A stretch of DNA of 64,000 bases from Isoetes taiwanensis (GCA_021234155.1 JAJEKV010000006.1:26509916-26573915); one strand, 5' to 3'; shown: positions 47,387 through 59,868, numbered from the stretch's first letter. The notes: generated from the letters alone by a model not told the origin. Numbers and translations are program-made.

Positions 47387-50100
47387 TCTATAATAAAAGC
47401 AAAATGTAGTGTGTGCAGAGGATCTCGGCCGTCAAATTGTTTTTCCACAATTTCAGTAGTTAGTTATTATTTTGAGAAACCAGCGTGAACGATTTTGCCC
47501 AGATTTTCACTCCTTCCTTCAGTGGTTTGCTGGCCACGGTTTTTTTTTTTACCTCTGTTGGCGGCCCTCCTTCCTGAAGAGATCGTGTTTCATTTGGCTT
47601 TTGATGAAGTCAGATTTAATTTCTGTCTATCTGCTTGCAAAAGCCATTCTGTGAAGTATTTTGCCGTATTCTGTGAAGTCCCCAGAAGCCATAGGAACCA
47701 TAGTCGGTGGTTTCGGTTTATAAGAGCGGCAGTTTATTTTCTTAAGGAGCAGACATGATCAAGTTTCGCTTCACAATTACAGCTTTTCATGGTGCTAAAT
47801 GAACGGATTTAGGAGGTCATGAAAACCCTCAGGCATAGCACAGGCCTTAAATATGTGGTACGTACGCCCAGAGGTGATTTCGATGGCAACTCGGAACAGC
47901 GGATTCAGATCCAGATAAGTAATCATTATGTTTTTCTTTTTCGGATTATATTTATACCTGACAGCCTTTCCCATAATCTTTGCTATTGTGTTCTTTGGAG
48001 TTTGCCTGTGGTTTGTCATTTTTTATATGAATACTGAAGTCTGTGCTTTTCTCGGAAGGCCAAATATGCCTTGCAGGTACGTATCTAATATCCAAATCTA
48101 TTGTTCTTAAGAGTGCTCATGTATTCCCATCTGGTCATTGTGATTATAGAGAAATTTCCTTGCAAAGGTTATAGGAAAATGAGTATATGGCATTAGTGGA
48201 TGTTGTTCAAGATAGGACAAAGGTTTTGGATAGCGTCTGGGCAAAGATTGAAGGGAGTTTCATTGTCCAAGTTATACCCGAAAAAACTATTTTCTACTTA
48301 GAAGGACCTTCGGCAGGAGGTAGGTGCACCAATTCTGAGGGTAGTTGCAATGGTGATTCTGGCTGCCAAATGGTGAGCGAGTCTTTATACATTTTTGATG
48401 GATATGGATTATAGGAATGCCATGTTTATGCCAACATATCCACTATATCCACTTAACAGAAACAGGAGCAATGTTCTAAGGAGTCCAATTCCGCACAACC
48501 TACTGATGGGCACAGAGTTGAATCAGCAGTTAATGACCTTGCTTCTCACTATCAGAATTGTCATATCATAGAAAACAGTAATTTTGCAGATGGATTGAAA
48601 GGATAGTCCGGACATTCTTGTACAATATCCCTGTGCGAGGAAAGAAATGACTACAAGGTTCTTCCTCACAAAGGAAAATATTTTGCAGCTACTTCAGGTC
48701 GCAAAGAAAGTTGGCAGGGGATTGAACAAGATATAACTGGTAGGTTGAAAGGAAGCACATTGTATGACGTGCATGCAATGGTTAGGATCCATGGAGGATC
48801 TGATTCTTCAGAGGTTGCTGCAAACATCTGAACGCACACTATATTTCTCTTGGAAGGTAAGAGTTTTGGCCAGCTCTAACTTCATCTCTTGATATGCTGA
48901 CATATGATGTTGCATATCCTAGTGATACACCATTTAACACCTCGCCGGGCCTTAGGTGAAGTAACTAGCTCATATTGGCTAAACACCGGTATTTAAACTA
49001 ATGTCAAAGTTGTCTGATTGTATAACAATAACAGGACTAAATTTATGTGCCACATGACACCTATGTTAGACTCGTCACTTGTTCTTATAACAGATCCAAA
49101 CTCCTCCCAAATTGGTTTGTTTCTTTGTAGACGCTAATTGTGCATTTGCACAATCTTGCAAGATGTCAAGGAGGATAGGTATCTCTCTGCTCAAGTGCTG
49201 GATTTCTTATACGTATAGAGGCTATATAATTGTTGGTTAGGATAAGACTCATGCCTTGCAGAAGGAGTATGCCATTTTGTCTATGCCATTAGTTTGTGAT
49301 GTGAGGTAATTTAGCAGAATGTGGATATGAAACCCTCAATAATATTAGCTTTAATACCATTGCAAGTGTGAGCTATATATCAGGTTAACTTTTTGCTGGT
49401 TCATGGAGGTCTTTATATACAACAGTGAATACTAGCGGAGATAAGATTTTATTGATTGGTTATTGATATGTTCAGGATTAATGCATCAAAGTCTCAATGG
49501 AGTACATTGGAGGGCGAATTTTGTCTTCCATGTGCACCAAAGAAGGTCGTCGCTTATCTTGAAGGGCCACCAGCTGGAGTTGACATTCTTGTTGACAACT
49601 TTTCTATTACAATTGCTGAAAAGAAAAATTTGCACGAACATATTTCTCCTCCATTGCCGGTAAGGCTACAAAATGCATGCTATTAAAGTCTATCCGAGTC
49701 TATGTTTTTCCCTGAAAGTCGGATATGCTTGCCACAAGAACGAGCTAGGAAGGTAAGAAGCTCCTTAGCTTCAAATTAGAAATGCCTAATTGTTTTGTTC
49801 ATGTGGGGTCTTTGTGCATAAGTTGTCTCTCATGGGATACATTGGTTAAATTGGTATTAAAATAACTTCAATGGCATGAGTAATGAAAGCCTCCACTCAT
49901 ATATATGCAGATGCTTGGAAGACTTGGCCCTCTATCGAAAAGAATTGAAAATTATGATGGTGATTTTTATTCTCTGGTGCTGATGTGGAAAAGGACTGCC
50001 CTTCTAGGCCTGATAATATGCTTTTTGGTATCATCTTGATCTTGGTTCTCATGTTGCTACATGGAAGAAAAAGGTTGTTATTGTTCAACACCACATAGTG
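47387..50100 (+). mobile_element. Helitron-like element with captured xylanase exons (3' end unresolved)
   Basis: It starts TCTATAATAAAAGC directly after an A, at a point where the paralogous sequence (43,919/43,920) has A-T. That is the insertion site expected of a Helitron. I could not find a convincing hairpin plus CTRR end, so the right limit is a guess. It belongs to a different family from Helitrons A-F because its ends differ. Confidence 0.4.
48190..49686 (+). pseudogene. CBM22 modules of a plant GH10 xylanase, broken
   Basis: Three exon pieces encode carbohydrate-binding module family 22 as found N-terminally in plant GH10 endo-xylanases that act on cell-wall xylan. Piece 1 (48,235-48,320) reads WAKIEGSFIVQVIPEKTIFY then LEGPSAG, the end of one module. 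Piece 2 (about 48,465-48,830) reads HIIENSNFADGLKG, a stop, then GKYFAATSGRKESWQGIEQD and ITGRLKGSTLYDVHAMVRI, the start of the next module. Piece 3 (49,480-49,686) reads WSTLEGEFCLPCAPKKVVAY, LEGPPAGVDILVDNFSI and a PP-containing linker. Separation of the pieces fits retained introns. In-frame stops at 48,598 and 48,828 show decay. No catalytic GH10 domain is present. Confidence 0.75.
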
Positions 50101-50114
50101 TGAAAGGTATTTAT

Positions 50115-50542
50115 CCAACTTGATTCCTTCTGGTATGCATGAATATATGCTTTTTTTCAATGTTTGGATTAGCCTCACGTAGCATCGGGGTGAGATCCTG
50201 GTCGACATACAGAGCAGTCCCCTTCAATTGCCTACTCTGACGCAGGATGGCCTCACGTACTCGCATGTCTGCCATCGTGAAGGTAACAACGCGCGGGCGA
50301 TCTGTGCGTTGAGTCCCAAGGCGGCTTGCTCTAGCAATGTGTACCGCAACCGGAAATGCCATTCGAGATAGGATCTCATCACCATAAACGCTTTGGCGAG
50401 ATCTTCTCTGCCTCCTCCGAGAGTCCACGCACCACCACATTATGGCGTCGGTGGCTGGCTCCTCTCGCTCAGCGAAGTCGAGGGGCAACATTAGCTGTCC
50501 CAACAGGTGATGCCTGTTGGCTGGAGCGTGTGGGCTGCTCAC
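50115..50542 (-). pseudogene. L1 ORF1-like fragment
   Basis: A 143-codon minus-strand frame contains RPRVVTFTMADMRVREAILR and QSRQLKGTALYVDQDLTP. This resembles the C-terminal RNA-binding part of L1-type ORF1 proteins (a P.R.VVTF..... opening followed by ..I.ED(L/F)SP). The N-terminal part is arginine-rich. It lacks any neighbouring reverse transcriptase, so it is a fragment. The match is by motif memory only. Confidence 0.4.
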
Positions 50543-50544
50543 AG

Positions 50545-51640
50545 CGAGGGCGATGTGGTGTGTGAGGTGGAGGAGGTGGTGTCTGTCTGCCTGTTTGGCG
50601 ACCGTGGGGGGGCAAGGGCGCGTCGCTTGGCTGTCCCTCGTGTTTCAGGCCTCTGGCGAGCGAAGTGCATAAGTATTTTTGCTTCCTTTTGGTTGCTTGT
50701 CTTTCATAATGGTTCGTTTTAGATTCTACTTCTTCACCACAAACATCAGAAAGTGTAGCTTTTTGTTTCTTCTAGTCTTAGGACTCTCTTAGTACTTTAT
50801 TCCATAAAACCCATAGGAAGATATCATAAGCCATTCATTATCTTCTATTCTGGAAAGCCATGATCATGTGTTCACTTCCCATGCATGAATCGAGGCCTGA
50901 TACACTCAGAAATGTTTGGCAGAGATTGTATGCAACTTTTAGGGTATGCACAAAATTGTGGCACCTCATTACAGGTAATTTGTGTCGGGAGCATTGGCAC
51001 GCAGTCCATATAGTGAGAAGGGAGACCTGATTGCAGTAGCTACAGTAGTAAAAAGGATACATACTAATGGAAAGTGGCGCAACGGGTTTACAAGTGAAAC
51101 TATCCTATCCTCAGAGTATGCAAAATCACATACTTTTTCTTTCTTTTGCTAATCATTGTTTTTTGGTTCTGAAAGTCATAGACAACTTTGTAGAGACCAT
51201 TGCAGGCAACGTAATTTATATTTTAAAGTGAAAAAAAAAAAGAAAACTTGACAGCCTTGTGATGCATATGCAGAATTTTGTCAGTACCAAGCGTTGCTAT
51301 GATATCAAGAATGACACTCATGGAAATGAATGGAATTGCTATTCAAATGGTGGATAGAATGTACAATCTCCATGATGTTTATCGTATTAAAGTGAATATG
51401 CTCTGGCTAGTAGAAGAATACATTGTTTGGATCTTACTGCCATTGCATCTAGAGCAGATATAGTTGGACTTAGTGGTAGATTATTTGTTGAGCAAAACTC
51501 TTATATTAGCTGCCAAGAAATAGTCTAGTCAAGCAGAATTTTGTGTATCAGATTCTTTTCTTGAAATTTGATTAATTTGTTACTGTTGTTTCTAAAATAA
51601 ATGAGAATTAATTTCTTACTGATCAACTATGATCAATTTG
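50545..51640. other. No gene recognised
   Basis: Mixed sequence becoming AT-rich, with an A run at 51,230-51,242. No coding or repeats recognised. Confidence 0.4.
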
Positions 51641-51654
51641 TACTTGTTTTTGAA

Positions 51655-51870
51655 ATGAGTATTATCTTACAAATGATAACATGGTATTATTTCGAGGTAT
51701 GTTATTTCAGGGTATTATCTGAAATATAGTATTAGCTTACAAATGGTAACATGGTATTATTTGAAACATGGTATTATCTAAGACAAGTTATTATCTTACA
51801 AATGATAACAGGTATGAATTTACATTTTTTGAAGGGAGGATTGTGACACCAGTGTAACGGGGTATTATCT
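51655..51870 (+). repeat. AT-rich degenerate tandem repeat
   Basis: GTATTATCTTACAAATG(A/G)TA and ACATGGTATTATTT(C/G) recur four to five times with irregular spacing. Confidence 0.75.
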
Positions 51871-52146
51871 TACAAATGAGGAAAATAGGGATTGTGGCCA
51901 AATACCCCGATTCCAAAGATCCATTATATCCCCTATTGTTCGACATAAAAAGGGGATTTTACCAACATTTTGGGGGGTACTTTTCGGGGTATTGGAGCAC
52001 CTTTTTCGTAGTGTTATGAGCGTGTCTCAAAAAACAGAAGTCATGCTAGACATAACAGAATAGTTATTGTGCTATTGTCTATGGGTCAATATCTAACAAC
52101 AGGAAGTGGAACAGTAGAAAACACCCTTCACCAAATTATACACCTC

Positions 52147-52193
52147 CAATCGTGGAAGTATACCTAGCCAATCGTGGAAGTATACCTAGCCAT
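52147..52193 (+). repeat. 23-bp tandem duplication
   Basis: Two copies of CAATCGTGGAAGTATACC followed by TAGC. Confidence 0.9.
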
Positions 52194-52209
52194 CTACTTC
52201 TTAAACTCT

Positions 52210-53740
52210 GCATCATAAGAATAAGAATAGAATAGAATAGAATAGAATAGAATAGAATAGAATAGGTTTTTAGCGTCCACGGAGACCAATTGGCCTATGG
52301 GACACAAACAAAAAGAGAGCAGCAAGCGTATTACTGACAGGATTAAAAAACCCCCGCCCCGAAGGGTTTTCGAGGGAAAAACCTTAGCAATAATAAGCAT
52401 GCTGGCAGACTGTACAATTGCATAGGACAGTTCAAGACCGTCCCGGAGGACACAAACGAGTCCGGGCATCTATAACCTCCTGGAGGTATGACCCCAACAA
52501 ACCCACGGCCGCCGTAGTCAATAACGGTGCAACGGCTGGCGGGGCACTAGTAGTCGAACATACCGGCTCTGGGATATGGGCAAATGCCGGCGGTCACGAG
52601 GGTATGACATTCATCCTCAAAGCGGCGCCACGGTGGCAACACTGGCAAAGCCTTTGCTCTCGTCTTTGCCCGAGCCCAACGCCCTATTTCAATACGGGAG
52701 GCGATGTGCACCGATGCGAATGGAAGCTATAAGTCCGCACTTCTTGGGCGGTGGGTGTACAAATGCGGTGTGGGCCTCTTTGGGAGCCTAGGATTGACTT
52801 GCTGGCGATAGTGTGCCCGGCTTAACGTGCATCGAGCCTCTACATCCCGAGGCTTGCGAAGGAAAGTAGCATCTAGGTGCAGTTTAAGTGCATCGCGATC
52901 TTTCTTTGTCGACACGGACTCATCTGTTTTGCTTTGCGCCCGGTGTGAGAACCGAGCTTGCTTGTCTTGCCAGCCGGGATTTCGGTGTGGGGGACCCATT
53001 CTTTGTGGCCAAAGCAAGATGGGGCAAAGCGTATATCAGCCATCGCGACCACCTTTTGGAAGGAAGCGATATGGCGTTCCAATGCGGCCGTTGGAGGGGT
53101 AGAAAGCTGTCTTCGGGTAGGATCTGTGCGGGCTGTGGACTTCACCCCCGGGCCCCGCGCCCGAAGGCCTTGGCACCTTCGAGGTCATGCCGGTGTTGAG
53201 GGAGATCACCAGGACCCGCCCGCCCCCCATACAAAAGGGACCGGCTCAACCAAGGCCCGAAACAAATGTGGTGGTGGCCCCGAGTACAACTTCCTTGTGG
53301 CGGTTGTTACTGCATGGCATATAGTGCTTTCAACCAGCAAGTGACCCATTGCGATAAAGGCGCATCCCAATGGGTGGTAGTTGAGAACTCAATCCCCAAG
53401 TACTTGTAGGTCCGAGCCACCTCTACCTCTTGCCCCGGTAAGTGAAGGTGGGAGGCCTTGGGCGGCGGGACGATGCAACTAGCGAAGACCCTAGTTTTGG
53501 CCAAGTTAACTTCGCATGCCAGTGATTTGGCAAAAAGTGTCAAGAGCATCCAGGTGACACTGCATGTCCTCTGGAGTATAGGCCATGAGGTTGACATCAT
53601 CAGCATATATGAGTTGCCGGAGTGTGTGATGCATGAGATGTGCGCCCGCGCCTCCATGCGCAGAGAGCCAATCTTCCAACTGATCAATGAGGAGAAAGAG
53701 ATCAAAGAAAAAGAATAAGCATCAAATAAGTAAGAATAAG
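52210..53740 (-). mobile_element. 5'-truncated LINE retrotransposon
   Basis: A non-LTR retrotransposon lies on the minus strand. Its 3' end carries a (GAATA)n tail at 52,225-52,264. It has a 3' stem-loop-like GC block at 52,345-52,385 and reverse transcriptase coding at 53,705-53,307. It is bordered by similar sequences, GCATCATAAGAATAAG at 52,210 and GCATCAAATAAGTAAG... at 53,719, which may be its target duplication with a 6-bp indel. The 5' part is missing, as is common for LINE copies. Confidence 0.7.
53307..53705 (-). pseudogene. LINE reverse transcriptase fragment
   Basis: The polymerase core is visible with one frameshift: LRQLIYADDVNLMAYTPEDM with the catalytic YADD at 53,607-53,596, CHLDALDTFCQITGM, then in the next frame VNLAKTRVF and YKYLGIEFSTTTHWD. 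This order (YADD, then a NxxKT motif, then YLG) is standard for LINE reverse transcriptases. The frameshift and missing fingers region mean it is inactive. Confidence 0.8.
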
Positions 53741-53741
53741 A

Positions 53742-54240
53742 TAGATTGTCTCAACAATAACAAAATTTAAGTTTAAAAAGAAAGCTTAATATTCAACTGC
53801 AATAATGCTTGCAAAGCCCTGTTGCACATCTCTCTATAAATTCCTAGAAATGCAGATACATCAAAGTCAAAGCTAATTAAAACTTCAGAGTTGTATACTA
53901 ATGTGCAGTGATGTGAACCAAAGAAACATTCATCAATTTTTGGAACATCGGAATCCTTTTCCGACATTCAAATTCCTCAAAACCTTAGAAATATAACTTA
54001 AAAATAATTCCAATTTTTTTTCCACCAAACCGGAAAATCCAAATTTAAACAATAGATATGCTAGAGTGAGTACATAATGCTTCAGGCTTGTGCTTCAGGA
54101 GCATTGTCTTGTGCGTGCACAGTAGATGAGATTTGTACATAATGGTAATGTTTACCTGTGATTAATAAACTTGTTTTTCGTCCTTAAAAAAAAAGTGGGT
54201 CACAAAGCTATATTTAGAATGACAAATGGTAATGACAATG
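53742..54240. other. No gene recognised
   Basis: AT-rich spacer between the LINE and the second composite element. Confidence 0.4.
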
Positions 54241-54834
54241 TCGTCGATTCGCGTAGCGAATCGGCATTCTTGCTCAAGACGAGCATGCATGCATTGCATG
54301 CGTCGCATGCATGCATCGCATGCGTTTTAGGCCGTTCATCAGGTTGGGCGTTTGCTACTTATTGCAGAGTTCTTCATCGACGTTTCATCGGGCTTTCCTC
54401 TTCTCTCGGCCGTACCTTATTCTCTTTGATTTGTTTCTAGGCGGGGAGGGCTTCTTCACCACTTTGGTTTGGCTCCAATTGGCGTTGCTTTCTGTTTGTC
54501 CTTTCCGGCCTTTAGCCTTCATCCTGTGACCTTAAAATCCTCGATCCTAGTTTGTTAAGGAAGTCCTTTGGTATTGGCGTTTTGTTGGTTTCATGCGAGT
54601 CGCGGTGCAAGAATATGCGTCGATTCGCGTAGCGAATCGGCATTCTTGCTCAAAGGCGAGCATGCATGCCCGTTGCATCGTCGCGTGCATGCATCGCTAT
54701 CGTTTTAGGCCGTTCATCGGGTTGGTTTTTGCTTTACTTATTCGAGTTCTTAACTTCGTGACGTTTAAATAGTAGCTTCCTCTTTCTCTCGGTCGCACTT
54801 TTCTCTTTTTGAACCGCTCCCCATTAACTTTTTA

Positions 54835-57800
54835 TCTTATATTATAATGTTATTGTGTAAGTGTTGGACCCAGCCCTAAATCCAAAGGCTGAGATTTAAG
54901 GTTGAGATTTAATGGTTGAGATTTGTTTGGCGGCCCTGGAACAAACGGGATCGTGCTAATTTTGACACAAATCCGGAATCTCAGAATGTTGAATCCGGAA
55001 TGCTGGGCGATGGCAGTCTCGGAATGGCTATGGGGATTCTGCCTCCTCTTCAGTCTCAGCCCCTTCAGCCCACTTAACTCCAGCTTCAAATCCAAAACGA
55101 CGAACCCCAAATGGAATCTCCTGCAAGTGGAGCTATGGAAGATAGCAGAGTTTCGACCCCTATTCTTTACGTCAGTGATGGACAGAGAAAAGAGGACCGT
55201 TTGCCTCAGTGGGTTATCATGAAATTAAAGATCTGATCTCTATTAGGGCAGAACTCGAGTTGAGTTTTACATAGACAAAACATAACAAAACTCTCTGGGA
55301 GCTCAATCTCTAAAAAGATGAAGGAAAAAGGGTTTGCTTCAGAGTTTGCATGCGATTTTTCTTCAAGCAGGGCAGAAATCAAACCAGGGGAGTTCCCGCA
55401 GACGAAATCAGGGTTCCGACACAAATCCGTGGAGAAGCAGCTATGGCGGCTAGCATGTAGCTTACTTTGCTTGGTGATGCAGCTGGTTGCTGGCCGAACA
55501 TCAGTTCCAAGTACAGAAGTTCTGATAAGGCTTCAAGAGCTTTAGGGTTAGTAAACAGGCCCTGTTTATGGATCTCTTCTGTGGTATTGGCATTAACAAA
55601 CAGGCTATGGTTGTTGGCTAAATGCTACATGCAAAGCTTGCGTTTTTATGGACTCCCCTTTGCAAATTGTTTGATATTTGCTCTTTGACGCACCCCTTGA
55701 ATCTAAATTTCACATTAACTTTCCCATTATTGAAAGATGCAGTATCTGTGTGAGCTGGTTTCTTCACGGCGGGCCTGGAGCATGTTCTTGATTCTTCTTG
55801 GTGTGGGTTTTGGTGCAGGCTTGGGTGCCGAAATGATGCAGTTAGGTTGAAGAGGCAGTGCTATGATCTTTATATTTCCTCTTTGTCACAGCCATGGCCA
55901 GGAGAGGCTAAGCTTGGTTGTAGAAGAGTAGGCAAGGTGTGACCAGGACGAGTATGAACAGAGATGAATGGCAAGAGGCTGAGATGATGGCGGCGGCATG
56001 AAAATGGCTCCTCCTGGTAAGTACAACAGGTATGGTTTGATCTGAACACAAAATGCAGCTCTTTTTACAGTATGCTAGAAACTGCATTTGCTCTGTAGGT
56101 TTTTGAATTTGAGATTTAGATTCTGGTTCTTTATAGCCTGCCAACCACAATCCAAACCTGTGTGATATTTTGAAATGATGCTGGGCAGAACATGGAGCAC
56201 AAGTTATAAATTTGCCATGCAGACATCCTTTGCAGTACATGTATTGCTATCAAATATTTGTAGCTCAGAAATAAGGAACGTTGGTTTGCGAGGAACATCA
56301 AAATTAGTTGAGAGAAGGATGAGAAAATCATTTGTGTTCCTCCGTTCTTTATCTCTTATGCAGCTGCACATGGCATTCTAGCTACACAACGTAGCTACAT
56401 ACTTATTTTCACCATTTGAAGTATCAAGTTGTAATTTGCATCATCATACATGGAAAAAGTACAAAAGTTGTGTAAGCTGCTTCTTTTTTGCTATTAAGCC
56501 ACATGTTCTGGCTTTTTTTGGACTGGAAGGCCCAAGTTTTGTGGAACACATTGAAGCCTTGGCTCTAATGTATGCATAATATACACCAAACATATGGTTG
56601 ATGAGTAATTGTTGGTTATATAACAGGGGGATTTGCATGGAGAAGCATGTATCCATGTTGCAGCAAATGATGATAGATGAATATCTGAAATTGAAGCACC
56701 AAGAAAAATGAAAGCATAGTGTATGCGTTCTTGAATCTCGGTTGTACATTTGCTTAGGTCTTTCAAATGGAACATTGCCAGTGCAGTGCAGTGCAAGATG
56801 ATAGTGTGGCATTATTTCCAATAAATCATATACTACACAATATCCTCCAGAAACTTGCCCAACATCAAGCCCATGATTTTGATGAAAAATAAACATCTGG
56901 CTATACAGAGATGACAACCAGGCCTGTGACATTGCTACAGAAAGATTTGAAGACTATTCAAAACAGGCTTTGGAGTTCCATAAGAAATGTCCTACCAATG
57001 ACATATCTGCTCATGATGCTTTGAAAATTTATATTTTAATGGTTTATCATATCCTGCATTTTTAATTGGTTGCCTTTATCACGTCTACATTTTTAATTGA
57101 CCATGCTTCATAGATATAAGAATGTTATATACATGAGCTGTTTAATAGCAATTGTGTCTATTCTTTTCTTTTATGGCAATTTGTAATGCATAATTGTGTC
57201 TATTCTTTTCTTTTATGGCAATTAGTAATGCATGCTACAATGCGGAACATATGATGATATTATAGTGCACACATTTTCATGAATGATATGAATCAAATAC
57301 ATGCACCCAATATAACACAATTCTAAGAAAAACTGTTCTTGGTAAAGAGTTTGTCACGGTTGGTAATGGTTTGCTTTCTAAACATTTCTATTGGCAAAAG
57401 GTGCATTAGGGAGTAGCCAAAATAATTGACAAACGAAGAGAAGTACTGAAAAGTAGCTCATTTACACTAGGATAGTTCACCTTCAAAACCTTCAAATTGG
57501 TATGCGCACTGAGTTATCCACATCTAATTCCACATCTAATTGATAACCCAATGACTGCGAAAACATCTTTGTATATTAGCTTGGAGTTCATTTCCAATAA
57601 TGGAAAATACATTTTGTATCTGATGCATTAGCATCACGCAGTGGTAGTATGTCATCCTAACATGAAAAAATATATCAATCACGTGGTGCTATTCTACTGA
57701 AAGCTCTCAGAGATATGATGCAACACTTCTAACATGAAGGAGATTTTTCTTTTAAACGTCGTTTAAACTTTGGAAAGTTTTTGTTATAATAAGAAGTTAC

Positions 57801-57870
57801 AATTCGCATTGCATCCAGAACATTTAAAGGCTTCCAAGTTGTGCCCAGCAACGCTGGGCACTGTTACTAG
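54835..57870 (+). mobile_element. Non-autonomous Helitron F
   Basis: Canonical ends: A|TCTTATATTATAATG at 54,835 and GCCCAGCAACGCTGGGC with CTAG|T at 57,867-57,870. It lies in unit D of the composite element. Length is 3,036 bp. Its first 45 bases match Helitron B. An open stretch near 56,918-57,030 (DDNQACDIATERFEDYSKQA) may be a captured exon that I cannot name. Confidence 0.8.
57151..57234 (+). repeat. 42-bp tandem duplication
   Basis: Two adjacent copies begin ATTGTGTCTATTCTTTTCTT. Confidence 0.85.
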
Positions 57871-57975
57871 TTATATTTTGTGCAAGTTCTGTTTATCATG
57901 TTTTTCCACCCGGTGGGTGATGCTTTTTTTCCGCCCACTGGGTGATGCTATTCTTTGGTATGTTTCTCGTTTGTT

Positions 57976-58778
57976 GTTGGTGACAGGGTAAATTTTAATG
58001 GCCCTAAATGTTTTTCTCTTCAAATTAAGGTTGGCTAAACCTATAAAAAACAAAAGTTCTTAGATTTTTTTCTTGGCGAAATTTGATAAAATAAAGCCCT
58101 TTAATTATCTTCCCACTTGGCTAAAATGTAAAATTTATATGACATGAAATTCTGATGTTGGCGAATTTTTCTTGATCCCCAGCTAAAGTGCAACTATTTA
58201 ACTTCAAACTTTGGGCACCGATTAGTACATGAATGACATTGATTCAATATGCTTCTTTTACAAAACGATAACAAAGTTGTTCAAAGTACAATTCATAAGG
58301 AACAAACAATATCGTTTGAAGGAACATGCATGTTTACGTTGGGGTCAAATGCATCCAAATGGTGAATTTGGTGATAAAGCCAAGAAGAGATCACTACTAT
58401 TTAAAGCTTAAAATGCACATCATGTAACATTGTTCATAGCATTTAACCTAAACAACTTGTAGATACAAATTCAAAATATGATTGAGGTAGCTAATGGCAA
58501 TTCCTAAATGAAAGAGGTCCCTGAATAGAATTGGCATGGCTATTTGAATTGATTATGGTTCTCCTAATCAACTTTAGAGAGGGCGATTCAGTACACCATA
58601 CGAAGAAACAATCCCTGGCTAAACTCTAAGCGCTTGAAATTTACCCCTTTTGGAGTGGCTAAATTATGCTTTTTCTAAAAAAAATGCCTTTATAAACTTT
58701 AGCCATGAAATTTGACTAAAGGTCTAAAAAATCGCCATTTGGCGAATTTTAGCCACTCTTTATTACCCTGGTTGGTGA
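57976..58778. mobile_element. hAT-type miniature element with 8-bp target duplication
   Basis: The ends are CAGGGTAA at 57,984 and TTACCCTG at 58,763-58,770, a hAT-like terminal repeat. The exact 8-bp sequence GTTGGTGA flanks both sides (57,976-57,983 and 58,771-58,778). Unit B has a single GTTGGTGA at the matching place. The 787-bp body has several GGCTAAA/TTTAGCC motifs and no transposase. Confidence 0.8.
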
Positions 58779-59155
58779 TGTGCAGGTACAGGTTGGCGAG
58801 CGCCATCCATTTTGACTTCTCCATGCGCGGGTTTTTGGGAGCGATTCTATGCCTTACGTTTGTCTAAGCCCCTTGCCGAAGGCTTATCACTAGGGTTTTT
58901 CCTCGAAAACCCGAAAGGGCGGGGTTTTTTAATCCCGGTGATAAGCTTTCGGCAGGTACATCAGCCATTCATCTATTAGCATTGTATTTGTTTTGGGGTC
59001 CAAATGATATAATTGGATTTTCCCTTTATTTTTCGTGGGTAGTTCGCATGTGTGCGACTATCCACTGTCCACCATTGTAGAAAATCTGCTGAGATGAATG
59101 AGAACCCTATCTATCGGGCGTTTTGTTGGTTTCATGCGAGTCGCAGTGCAAGAAT
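58779..59155 (+). repeat. End of composite unit D with stem motif
   Basis: It matches the end of unit B (16,375-16,741), including a GCTTATCAC...GTGATAAGC stem enclosing CCTCGAAAACCCGAAAGGGC and GGGGTTTTTTAATCC. A related GC block occurs in the LINE 3' region at 52,345-52,385 on the other strand. Confidence 0.7.
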
Positions 59156-59860
59156 GATGGTAATAAGCTACACATTTTGTAGAAGATAAACCAGAGACCA
59201 ATCCAGCATTTACCTATTTAATAACAATACCATCCATAGGCATTTTTAACATCTGCAAGGAAGCAGTAAATCACAACATATAAGTAATGGCTCTGAGATA
59301 ACATTGTTGAATTTGCAAGGTCGTGTACCCATAAGCATCATTAACATCTCCAAGGAAGCAATAATTGAAGGCATGCAGATATCTGGCTGTTGTGTTTGCT
59401 ACTTAGACATTTATTCTGGATTAACAAAGAAAACGTCAATTTGCAGATTCCAATTCTATCTATAACATACTGAGAAATGGCAAAAATGAAATGCCTAATC
59501 TAAATGTCATAGATGCATTGGCCTTATGGCCTAAAAAAGAAAAAATAGACCTTGTATTATGGTAGATCGGCACGAACATGACTTCCTATTATGATACACT
59601 TGCAATGGTGAAAGCAATGCCCAGATCCACATGCAATTTATACTCCAAGCAGCAGCAACACTTGCACTGGTGAAAGCAATGCCCTGATCCCCATGCAATT
59701 TATTCTTTAAGTCGCACTACAATATATAAAGCAAACTGGTGTAAAGCTCATATTAAGATGGGCAACCTATAAAAACGCAAACAATGATTTTATGTTAATG
59801 CCAATATTCCAACATTGAAAAACATTTATGTGGAGAATGAGAATGCTTGCTAGAAAAAGA
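59156..59860. other. Region downstream of the minus-strand exons
   Basis: AT-rich. Two direct repeat pairs are seen: TAACATCT(G/C)CAAGGAAGCA near 59,248 and 59,346, and a roughly 48-bp block near 59,598 and 59,659 containing GGTGAAAGCAATGCCC. Further exons may hide here, but none was identified. Confidence 0.4.
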
Positions 59861-59868
59861 GGGCATAC

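Larger units (their letters stand above)
54245..59155 (+). mobile_element. Composite element, locus 2 (two units, interrupted)
   Basis: It has the same plan as 15,744-16,741. A perfect hairpin CGATTCGC-GTA-GCGAATCG at 54,245-54,263 precedes unit C (54,266-54,614), and an identical hairpin at 54,621-54,639 precedes unit D (54,642-59,155). Units start ATTCTTGCTCAA and end with TGCAAGAAT preceded by GCGAGTCGC. Unit D is split by Helitron F (54,835-57,870) and a hAT-type element (57,984-58,770). C resembles A and D resembles B over most of their length. Confidence 0.6.

Noticed and set aside
48938-48972. Helitron 3' end after xylanase piece 2 (CACCT...AGGTG then CTAG)
   Set aside because: The hairpin is short with a long loop, the following base is C rather than T, and the third xylanase exon lies beyond it.
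52827-53199. + strand genes overlapping the LINE
   Set aside because: The minus strand here is LINE sequence downstream of a clear YADD reverse transcriptase. The + strand frames are shadows.
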